In this document: piece by piece, positions 13,101 through 25,100 of the stretch
Layout: every line of letters starts with the position of its first letter
Numbering within the stretch: position 1 is the first letter of the stretch
From: Gibbula magus
Taxonomy: Eukaryota > Mollusca > Gastropoda > Trochida > Trochidae
Length of the DNA: 64,000 nt
Assembly: GCA_936450465.1 (NCBI GenBank)
Contig: OW388289.1
Span: 68,818,420 to 68,882,419 of the forward strand
Direction: 5' to 3'
Program-made: the position numbers and the translations under genes
Notes under the pieces: generated by a model
Told to the model about the DNA's origin: nothing
The model's database searches: none
Seen by the model: the letters and a program-made list of their open reading frames with translations, nothing else

Positions 13101-16100
13101 ATTTGGCCCGCTATAGCTTCCGAACGAAGTTGCGCATTTTTTTTCTTTTTACATCATCGTAAAGAGCAATAAATTGTCTTCAATTCCATGTATCGTATGT
13201 ATATGCGCAGCGAAAAATAAACATGCGGCAAATGATGCGCCAGATGTCGCAAAAAGTTAGTTTTTCAAAAATGAATTTTCTAAGTACTGGGGGTGCCTTC
13301 CTTACGCTCTTCATATATTGCGAACCATTTGACGTATTCCAATAATTTTTATATCATTGTAAAGAGGAATAAATTGTCTTCAAGTACATACGTGTTTCGC
13401 ATGCGCGCGAAATAATTTACGATTTTATAAAGCTGGAAATAAAGACAAACTTTACACCGCGCAACATGTATTGCGTTCGCCGCGGTGATTAGTGTATGCT
13501 GTGCTCATTAGTACCCATTAGTTCCACGCGCGCTCGGCTCTGGCACCCTCGAGGAGGTCTCGAGGAGGTCTCGAGGAGGTAACGGTACTGTAATTAGCAC
13601 AGTCCCGGGGGGACCAAGCAGTGCCAGTAACTTGGTGCGCGTCGGGACCATTCACGTGGTACTGTCGGGGTAGCGTCACTCTCCTTTGGTTGGTTATATT
13701 TTCTGAACCATAAGTCGTATTCTAATAATTTTTACGTCATTGTAAAGAGGAATAAACTATCTACAAGCACATATAAATTTCGCAATATGCGCGCTCAGGA
13801 GTTTTGATTTCATGAAGCTGGAAATAAAGACAAACTTTAGATGACAATAGAATTATAACCATAGGTCGCATTCTAATATTTTTTATATCATTGTAAAGAC
13901 AAACATCTGGTCTTCAAGTCCATATAAAAATTTCAGTAGCGCGCTCCAAATTCATGATGTTATAAGGCCCGAATTAAAGACAATCTTTACAAAGTAATAG
14001 AAAAGTAAAGAAAAATCGTAAAAAAATAATTCAAAGATGCGGGTATAAAGCAACCATTTGTGTACGGGTGCCGCGACTTGAATTTGTATTCAACGCCCGT
14101 ATATAGCCCGTATTCGCCATGTAGATGCGGTATATTTCGTAAAAACGGTACTGGAATCGCCGCCTGGAAATTCCGCCAGCAGAGCTCGTTAGTGCCTAAG
14201 CTCAAACTACTGCTGCGAGCTGCGAGCCTGTAAATTCCGCCACAGGGGCTAAAAAGGGTAAAATATATATACGCAACGTAAGGGTTAATTTGTGATAAAT
14301 TAAAGGAGGAACTTTAAAATGCAGACAGCAGAGCTGCAATGTAGCCAAGAAAAGTCATCAAACTGCAGGAAGGTACAAAGTAGAGTTCATCACAAGCTTG
14401 GGGGAGTTTACACCTTACATAAAATGATGATCAAGACCAAGTTTACCTTGAGCTTTGGTTCAGTACATTTTCGGTTCTCTTCACATAAAAGACTAAAGCC
14501 ATAACAAAATACATGTATCATTATTTCAAAATAAAGTGTAATGAACATAAAAATCGAAAAACTGAAAATATGAACAAAGTTTTGAAATTTGATAACATAA
14601 AATATGTTATTCGGTACAAACTGAAAATTTATTTTGATTCTCGGTGCACTGAACCGAAAGCAAAATACTGCTGTTTAACTAATGTAGTTGTGAGCTGTTT
14701 CATCCCTTATTAACCCCCTTATCTCTCACACAACAGAGTTGGTGATGATATTGAAATAGGGTCTGTTTGTCTGTCCATCCTGAAATCTTTCCGAAGCAGA
14801 AATGATACTTGGGGTATGGAACAATCAAAGTGTGTAGATGTGCCTTTTGTTGTTTTCAACTTCTTCGGAATTTTATTTTTAGGTGTTCAGATATTTCCAT
14901 GGAAATTTTCGTTTTTGGAGCATAAGTTAAAGCTCAATGAAACTTAGTGTATGCAACAATCGTTATGCATGTGTAGATGTGCTTTTTGGTATTTACAATT
15001 TCTTCACATTATTAGTTTTCCCCATTCCATGAAAAATTTGGAGTTTCGTTGAAAGAAATGTAAGCAATTAGCTCAATGAAGATTGATGAATGAAAAAAAT
15101 TATTGTGCCTTTTGGGGGTATTTTTTCAAAGATGCCATTTGCCTTTTCCATGGCATAAGAAAAACCAAAACATTTTCCTACATGGTGAGGATACAGTAAA
15201 CTCGGTCTGCTTGTTGTGAAATAGATATGTTTTCATCTTTACAACAAGTACTAAAATGTTTCCTGAACTACCGGTAGTTGTTTTCCTAGTTCCTGCTGAT
15301 GATTTATAAGACAGAGTGAATTTAAGTTACATAATTTTGGGATAATGAAGAACAAGAAAGGTTCAAACATTTTAAAAATGGAAATTTTCTCCAATAACAA
15401 TTGAGTCTTGACATACAGTACATCAGAGGATCAAATATCAACAAAGCTCAAGTGTGACAACTCATTAATCAGTTGCTACATTAGAAGAATCTTTTAAAAA
15501 CACAAGATATTAAGCAAGTGATGAATGGTGATTTAATTCTGTAAGAGTAAAAATCAATAGAAACCTTTAAAAAAGACATCATATGCTATTATGAGTTTGA
15601 CGTCTTTGATAGCTTTATTAATTCTGACTAAATCAATCTTTCATAAATTCAATAGCTACCTAATTGAAACATCACTCTCCCTGAAACCTGGGCAACTGTC
15701 AACAATTCATTTCTGTAAGGATTTTTTTTTATGAATTTCAAATTACTTTTGATTGAATTATCTACTAGTTTTCAATTCTTTTGAAGTTGCTGAAAATTGT
15801 TTACTAATAGTGTTACTAAACCTTTTTCCTGTCATTCAGATATAAGCTATAATCATCTTTGGATCAACTTAAAGAGAACATTTTTGTTCATTGCCTTATA
15901 TTGTTGCTAACCTAGTAATGGAAACACCCATGATGTCAGGAAATAACCAGTAATGATTTTTTCCACGAATTGTATGTTTGCTTAAGGTTGATAAATATAT
16001 CAATAATCTTTTTCAATTATAGTCTTAAGAAATGAATTGGAGTTGAATTAGTAATACGCAGCACATAGCAAGCTTCTGTGCTATGAACCAATATGTTAAA

Positions 16101-19100
16101 TAAGTTATGTTGCAATTTTATCAACGTAAACTAACCATTAGTGTTAGGAATATATATGTATTATTCTGTTTATGTAATATGTTCAAGGATCTAATTTGTT
16201 ACTATCTAATCTAATATTGACTATTTTTCATGAGAACAAAGCTTGAAGAAGGCAATATCACTTTACACCATTTCACCAGAAACTTGTATGCATCTAATTT
16301 TCATGGAACATCCCTGTAATTATATTGGTAATTTTGTCATAACCCAGCAGCTATGTGGAGAATTGTCATAATAGTTCTAATGGCTCTGTTGCCTTGAGGC
16401 ATCAAGGTGGACCCTGACATGTGCTTGACCCTATATGCCCAATTAAAACACACACTCGATCAGTCATCCACCCTATCGACTACCTGGTGGTCAGCGACTA
16501 ATTGCAGGTAATCCTATTGTTCAAACTAGGATATTAACCTAGAGAGATTTTATGCTCAGTGGTTTATCGACATGAACCAAATGACCAGAGAGTGGTCATG
16601 AGGACGCTAAGAGATTGGATCAATGTAAAGGATTAGCCACTAGCACAGATGTCATTTATAGTTTCTTGTACATAATTTATCCCTTGTAGGGGTGGAATAA
16701 TTGGTGAGGGATTATGACAATTAGAGCACTGTAAATAATTGTTCTTGACAAATGACACAGATGTTAAATGGCAGGGAATTGTCTTGATTCTTCTGTCATT
16801 TCTGTAATGTGGCCTTTTAAAAACAGATATGTATGTACTTCTGTAACCATTAACAGGCTAACATATCATAGCAGATTATATGTAAGTAGTCAAATGTTTT
16901 AAAATCCTCTTCTAAGCAACATTTGTCACTGCATGTCTGCCCCTTGTCGGTTTGTTGTGAACTCTGAGACGCATTAGCTTTTAAGCCAGAATGATTTGAA
17001 CTGGTATATTGAGTGGGCCTGAAGATGTGTTTAAAACATAGTTATTTCACAATAGTGTACATATTGTGAAAGGGATTGGCCAACAAGCTTACAACGCTTA
17101 TGCTAAGGCCGCTCCCTTGAACATAATATCAATACATGTTAAATACATACAAAACAGAACAAAGCAAATATAAATATGCGACATGGTTTTCATTTCTACC
17201 AGCATCATGACATATCACCCAAAACTTGTATAAATAGGATTTGACCATCCTCGATAATCCAGTGCTATTGTTCCGATAAATCTACACACAAGCGCTGGAA
17301 AACAGTAAGTGTATTTATCCCTAACCTAGTTACCTCCTCTTGGGTCCATGTTATCCAATCAGAAACGAAACGCAGACACTATCCGCGTAAACAACTCGAC
17401 CAATCAAAACGCATCACTACAGTTGTTTATAGACACAAACATAGCGGCGGCCGACTCACTCGATTACGATAAAGTTTGTAACAAATTCAGTGTAGAAAAC
17501 CTGACAGAAACTCAAAAGAAAGTTTTAAGAAGTCTGTACGAGAAGAAGGGTGTATTCATGTACATCAAAACGGGTGGAGGTAAATGATTAAAATCCCTGT
17601 GCTACCAGGCGTTCCCAATCATCTGCGAAAGCCAAGATCCTGACAAGAGAGTGCTTGTTATTTCACCCTTGATTTCAAGTGATCTCATTGGTTGTTAGAA
17701 AGCAAGCGTTTCGCTGAGTCATTGCGAAGGGAGGTAACTAGGTTAAGGATAAATACCCTTACTGTTTTCCAGCGCTTGTGTGTAGATTTATCGGAACAAT
17801 AGCGCTGGATTATCGAGGATGGGATTTGACATACCCATCAATAATTTTCAATGCTGTATTTATTTCCAAGGGTATAGTGTGGATCAGTATAAGCATTTCC
17901 TTCATATAATGATACCAGTGTTTGTAAGATTACTTTTGTCGTTTAAACAAATTCAAATATAAACGACAGATACTAAGTAAAAATAATTAAACATAAAATA
18001 TAAACATCATCACTTGATATTCCTGACACCACCAGTTTTATCCCCCTTATCCCCAGCCACAACGAAGTTTGCGGGGGATATAGAAATGAGCTCCGTCCGT
18101 CTGTCCGTCTGTGCGTCCGGGCTTTTCCATTCCGGCCTCAAACTTCAGAACTATTCAATAGACTTTGCTGAAACTTTGTACAGGTTTCAACCAAGTAGTC
18201 GAGATGTGCCTTTTGCTATATAGAAATTTGAGAATTTTTTTTTTTTTTTTAACGAATGCAAACAGTCTTGACTTAGAACCAAGAAGAGGGAAAAATATAT
18301 TCCGGCCTCAAAACTATTCAATATATCTTGCTGAAACTTTGTACAGGTATCAACCAAGTAGTGTAGATGTGCCTTTTGCTATATAGAAATTTTAGAATAT
18401 TTTTTATTTTTTACGAAAGCAAACAGTCTTGACTTAGATTTCCCTCTTCTTTGTTCTATATTCCGGCATCAAACTTCAAAGCTATTCAATATTCTTCCTG
18501 AGCGACGACTAGAGGTGTAACGATAAAGAGCGGTTGCGATACAATACATATACCAATATTGGGGTCGTGATAGGATATGTATCCCCATACATTTCAATTA
18601 TTTACAGTACAACTTAGAATACAGCCATGGTATATTTTAAAACTGGATGACCTTATTCTTCCCAATTTAGATGAGATTGAGTTATAACAATTTTCAAGAA
18701 AGTAAATGCATTATATATTCAAAATGCATAAATATATTCAAAATTCCTACATGGCGGGGGATATGGCCGACTCTCTCTGCTTGTATTTAATATTATTTGC
18801 ATATAGGATATCAATGTTCATCAATGTGGCAATCTAAAGGTTAAAACATATTTAGTAAATATTCTTTTACTTCTTAAGGTGTGACAAAGCAGAAATGTTA
18901 AACATTTAAAATTAAAAGAATGTTTACTTAGTACCTTTTTTTGTCTCGTTACTGTACAGAAATAAAATATTACCAATTGTTTTGTCTACACTAATAATTT
19001 AGCAGGGTTTCTCAGTCAAAACAACAGGTGTACTTGACAAATGGGAAATGCAGATTACATAACAAACATTGGAACCTGATACTGTCCATGAATCTTCAGA

Positions 19101-22100
19101 GTGACAGTTTATCAATAGTTAACTGAGCCAGTGTTGTGCCATGAGAGTACAATGATGAATAATCAAGTAATCTCATTAGGCTGATTGAGACCTTGTCCCT
19201 GCAATTGTTGAGTAATAGAACATTGATATTAACGAAACTGAATCATTGCTAATTATGTTACCCTGTTATGAAGTAGATATAATTGCGGTCATTTTATCTG
19301 TCTGTCCGGACAGTTTTCATAAAAACTCTTAGGAGTACATTCAGCACAATTTCTACTGTTGTTAACCATGTTGGAGTGATGGCCTTTTATATTTTAACTG
19401 ACAATTACAACTATAGTTTTCCAATGGGGTAAACTATTACTATAAATGAAATTTTATAAAGTAAAACTGCAGTTGATATTCTTGATAAAGTTCGAAAGCC
19501 AGTTCAAAGAAGTTATTTTTGACAAAATTTGACCCTATTTAAGTTAGTGCCATTGACATATATATAAAGTTCAAATTGACAGATAGCAAATGTTGTGGTG
19601 TTTAAACTATGCTCACTTTGTCATGATCCATATGTGAAAGTCACTGATTCAGAGGACATTGTTTACTGTGATCTTAATTTCAAACTGAAATTGAGACAGG
19701 AACTGTAATTTGGGGATATTCATTGATATAATATTTATCCTTTTTTCACATTTTGATGTAAGTTGTTATATGTTTTTACAAACAATTCAAATTGAGGAAA
19801 CAATTTGGCCTCATCCTATACAGAGAAAAAATAACTATATTGATTTGAATTTGAGATTTGAGTTCAAATTGAAATCTTAATACAATTGCATAAGGATTAC
19901 AAACTGTGTTATAACAATCGTTTCAAGGGGAGTTTTTATATAGTTGCTATGATGGGTAACTGTTTTAGATGGTTATGTTTTGGACTAATCTTCTGACTCG
20001 AAGCATACATTTTGAGATGTCATTAACCTTCACAGCTCTGAAATTAAACTATTTTCTTTTTTTATCACCTTCGTTCATTGCATTTCTGAGCAGCTTAACC
20101 AGTGGTTTAGAAAGCTATATATTATTAAATATCTTCCAACAGCTTTTTTTTATCTTAGGCAGTGGAGTAAGACATGTTGTCTGATTTATTTGAGTAAAGG
20201 CTCACAAAATAGCTTTAACTTTCTGAACTTCTCCTTTGCTAAAATATCCAATTACTTCAGACTCTGAAATATTTTGATCAGTTTTACTATTCACTTGCAA
20301 GTGCGTGTTTGAATTTAGCTGAGATTGTTATTGTTTCCGGTAAAACGAGATGTCAAATTCATTGAATATTTAGGTATTTTAGTTAGGAGGATATTTGTTT
20401 GTTTAAAAAAATTTCACAAATTGCATAATGTTTTCTTGTATTATTTTGTTATTTACTACTGATATTCTTGACCTTTTAGGATTCTAAATGGAAGATAGTG
20501 ACCTTGTTACCTGTCATAGAGTTCACACCAAAACAACTATTTAAACTTCTTCTCCTTTACTAAAATATATTAAGCTCAGAAATCTTTTGAAAACTGGTCC
20601 ATGGTAAATTGGGATTACAAATGTGCAACATTTGACCTCCAAATGCAGGCCTATCAAAGAACAAGTTTTCTGTAGCTCAATGATAGGATTTATTCCACCT
20701 TTCACTCTTTCTGTGTCACATTATTATATTTAGGTTGCTATTTCCATAATCCATGTAGGCTTTCCCAGGTTTTGTGCACAATGGGAAAGTTTTCTTTTAT
20801 AGGCCTGAAATAGTTACCCAAATACACTATTTAAGTATTTAAGGTTAATCCCCCACAGAAAAAAAAAAAGATCTAGAAAACTGAAATACTCTATGGCCAA
20901 AGGGGATTAGAACTTGTAGATAAATTAGCGTACACCGCTAACAGGGGTCACACTCTCAAACTTAGTAAAGGAAACTTACAGAAAAATCTGGACACAACAA
21001 CCCTAAAAGGAGCAATGAAAATCTCATGTTTGTGCAGATTGTGGAGAAGTCTTGACTACATGTTTGCGAGTCATTTCATTCTGACTTTGAGTTAGGAAGC
21101 GTACAAAGGTAAATATTATTTCCGTGTTAGACTTACTTGTTCACTTTTAATCAATGAGATTAAAATCGCTTTACAAGTAAAAATCACCATAACAAAGCAA
21201 CTGCTTTTATTGTTTGTCAATCCTGCGTGTGGGTTTTTAAAGACATGTAAAATCAGTCTGGTTATAGAAATCTCCCTTATAAAGATATCATTAAAAAGGT
21301 TGTGTCACTTTTATAGTAAGGTTATGACATATCTTGTTAGTGAGAATATAGTAATATTTTTAACTCGAAAGAAATAGATCATATACTGTTATTGGATAAT
21401 ATTAAGAAGACTCGACATTTTACCAAACATTAAGTGGTTTTCAGCCTCTTTGCCCTTTAAATAATTTGTTACTTCTATTGAACAATTGAGTGACACATTT
21501 ATCGAAAGTATTGATTTCATATGTGGTAAAGAAACTGTAATGCAATAATGTTCCCAATAAATGCATTGAAGACTGATTTTGTAGTCTGCACAAACAGCAA
21601 TATCCTATTCATTAAGAATGGAACTAAATATAGGCACTAATATGTCCTTTGAGGGTCATCGCGTGGAAAAGTATCTATTTGTAAACTCTCTTGCCTACGG
21701 CCTGGATATGATATCTTATTGTATGTATATCTGTTGGCCCTCTTTGTAGCTCTGATAAAGGGAGTGTTGACAAGCAGACATTCAATAAAGTGTTATGTTT
21801 ATTTGTGCTTATATCAAATGTCATACATATCAATAATCCTTGGGGTTATAAATTTCGGATTGATACATACATTATCGAAACTATGTATAAATCTATATCA
21901 ATAAAACTATTTATAACAGTGAGTTAGTGAAAGGAGCCTCTTCAAAGAATAAGTTTTCCATCTAAGAACTACTAGAAATATTTGTGTGCGGTTATGGTTA
22001 GTTTGGAATGGATATTTGAATTTTATTGCAACATATATAGATTTGTGCATATGAATCTAGTTGTATCTCTGGTTAGCCTTTGAGCTACATCTGACCCGAA

Positions 22101-25100
22101 TCTGCATGCCACACACAGAGCTGTACATAGAGCAACACCCTGGTCAACACCGACACTTACATTTCAGACACACCGAGTCCAGTCTTGATTCTTGTTAAAT
22201 ACATGCCAATAGTAACAGGTCACTCTCTGCCAATTTACATTCACACCATGCAGGTATAAAAATTGGAGGTAATCCTTTAGGAGAGGCTGATGTTTGTTTT
22301 CTTTTCAAAAGAGATAGTGAGATTAGTTGGTGGGATGGGAGACATCTATTGATCTGTTCACCTCCCTATGACACTTAGTCTGTTGGCATCTCATTTCATG
22401 CTTTCAGCTTTTCTGGATGTATAGTGTTGAAATTTCCATTACATTTGTTGATACATATATGAAATGAAGGTAATTGGTATGTTGGTGATATGAATGCATT
22501 ACTTGACTAAAAAGGGTGGATTATTTACAATAAATGTTAGTTTAAATACACATATATTGTTAACCTTTCAGAAAAATTAAAACAAATGCGTACAAATTAA
22601 ACTGAATGTTATTATTGCTCTAAGTACTTTATTTGGAATATAACTCTTAAATTGAATTCATGTAGATTTAAATCAATGTTAATTCATTTTGATAAGTATG
22701 TCCACACTAAAAACATATTTTCACACTAAATATGCATTTCATGTAAACATTGATGTAGGAGGGATTGGGAAGCAGCTTGATGGGGGTCAGGGAAAGAAAG
22801 GTGAAACCGATCCTTCAACATATTTGTTCTCAAGCATGTTTGTTTCCCAGCTTTGTGTAAATCTTGTATATCTTGACCACCATAGAGAATTGTATTCGCA
22901 AGAAATGTCCACATTATCAACAATATCTGCAAATACTGCTGACCATTTGCTTTCAGATTTAAATGAAATAAAAAAGCCAATGGGCATCTAAATACATCAT
23001 TGAAAGTATAAACATCCATTTTTTAAAACAAGATATGTTGTAATCAGGGATGCAGATTCAAATTTTTGCCAGTCGGACATTTCATCTTTGACCCAAAAAG
23101 ACGAACTGAATAAAGTATGAGAAAGTATTACTATTTGTTTGTTCTTCATTCATTGCATACTATTAAACATAACACGAAAGCAATTAACGATAACTATTTA
23201 TTTATCATTAACATGCATAAAATGGTTCATAATTTAAAATCAATGTTTACCAACTACGATTTACCGACAGTGCTAGTTTGAGCGAGTTTACACAAGCGAT
23301 TTACAAGCGAATTTGCGTCAAGAAAGACGAGAAAATTCAAATAATTGAATTGCACATAGTTCATCAAAAGTTCAAATCATGGACCAAAAGATATGTACCT
23401 TCTAAATAATCATTTTAAATTCAAAGGAACTCGTTTTCAATAGCGATATAATTTACGTAAACTCACAACTCGGCAGAGCACGTGGTCCAACTATTTTCCA
23501 TACGACTATTTCCTATTCAAGATGTAGTTACGAATTTGAACTTATTCTAATAAGATTACTTTTATATTTTATTTGGAGACATATTTCGCAATTGTGAAAG
23601 AATAATTATAAAATAAAAGGAACTTATGTAAACGCAAGAGAAATTGGAGTTTTTAAATTAGCATACCTCTTTATAACGTGTGTCATCATGTAAATGCGAT
23701 CGCGTGTTCGTAGCGTCATACAAACGGTGTTTGACTTCATAACATCTCGTGAAATAATATTGCTAATTATTCGTTTTTGATAAGTTTATTTATTTTGAAT
23801 TTGTATAATATTTGTATAATATTTGTATAAAATACCATACATCGATATTGATCTATCATATTTTGTTACAATATGTTACCTATGTTTCATGACTGAGATA
23901 TTATTAAATTTATCGAGATTCAAAGTAGCAAAATCTTAATTTGTAACAAATTCATGAATCACCGGTATTTTGAAGCCACACGCTCATGCAATGTTTGTCT
24001 TTGACAAAATTTGTTTACAATGCGATGTTAATGAAATCTTTTTCGTAAATAATGTTGTGAAATGGTTCACATCTTTCAGTCACTAAATGACACTGAAAAT
24101 ATCAATTAAATATCAAACCGTAAGTGTGTTTTCTGCAGACAATTAATATTTACTGAAGATAATGATGATTGATGTCGTGCCTCGTGCTGTGAAGAATAAA
24201 TGTGACTTCTTGACTTGATCAACGTATTTCAATTTCATAAACAATTATGACCGACACGAGCAGGGCGGTTTGCCTTTATTTATGCTTGTAATGCTTTTAA
24301 GTTTAGTTTTCCTTTTATTTTCTGCAATCGGTCAACTGATGTCCAATAGGTCAATTTTCCATTCGGTCCAACTGGATTTACAATCGGACATGTCCGGCAA
24401 ATAGATCGATTTCTGCATCCCTGGTTGTAATGATATTTTCTCTATGTCCGTTATTAGAAATATTTATTTATGAAGAGGCCGCACTATGGTTCAGAATGTA
24501 TTCTTCGTTTGTATATACTTGTTTCATCATGTTGAATTTGATCTTTTGAGTTAACAATAAGACTTCATAATTGTTGTATCCTTTCATCTACATAATCATT
24601 CAGTAAAATATAAAGACAAGTTCTGAAAGTGTTTGTACATGATCTACAGAAGCAAAACCTTAACCTATCATTTGTCTAGGTGAGTAACATAAGTGTAGGG
24701 TGTGTAACATCTCCTCACAGTTGAGCTGTCTCTTTATCCATCAAATGTTTTGCCATTTATCTTGTAACTGATCTAAAGCTCAGACACATATACACTTGGA
24801 TGCTTGGAAGCTTTAGATTACCTGACAGAAATGTGCCCACTAGAAAAGTAGTATATCTGACACTTGGACTGAAAACATTTTTCTTCTTAAAAAAATTACA
24901 TTTTTTTAGTATTGCAAAGGAGACTGTGAAATAAGAATTTAAGGTTAAAATATTATGATATACCGTCTTTCAATAAAACTAGACATAAATCATATTTTTC
25001 AGTCATGAAGTTTTCAAGCTATCAGACAACTTGTGTTACCCTCAGATGTCAGATACCTTTCATAAGAAGATTTATCTGTTAAAATAGTCACACAAATAAA

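Larger units (their letters stand above)
8132..14288 (+). mobile_element. Complete piggyBac DNA transposon with TTAA target duplications
   Basis: TTAA at 8132-8135 and 14285-14288 flanks a 6149-bp element. The ends are CCCTTAACATGCG (left) and, reverse-complemented, CCCTTACGTTGCG (right), matching at 10 of 13 positions and starting CCCT as piggyBac ends do. Inside are one intact transposase gene in the host-gene direction and long GC-richer flanks carrying repeated modules. It lies wholly in intron 1 of the Ig gene. The size is large for piggyBac because the non-coding flanks are about 2.5 kb and 1.6 kb. Confidence 0.88.
17237..17830. mobile_element. Mutator-like terminal-inverted-repeat element carrying a RecQ helicase fragment
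   Basis: GGATTTGAC at 17237-17245 is repeated exactly at 17822-17830, a 9-bp target duplication. Between them, 17246-17338 and 17729-17821 are inverted repeats of 93 bp beginning CATCCTCGATAATCC, with about four mismatches. The 390-bp interior encodes the start of a RecQ-like helicase. Long inverted repeats with a 9-bp duplication are typical of Mutator-like elements (family knowledge). No transposase is present, so it is non-autonomous. Confidence 0.85.

Noticed and set aside
22689..23019. Overlapping 100- and 97-codon frames on opposite strands
   Set aside because: Opposing frames of similar length with no recognisable motif, in intron 1; most likely chance.
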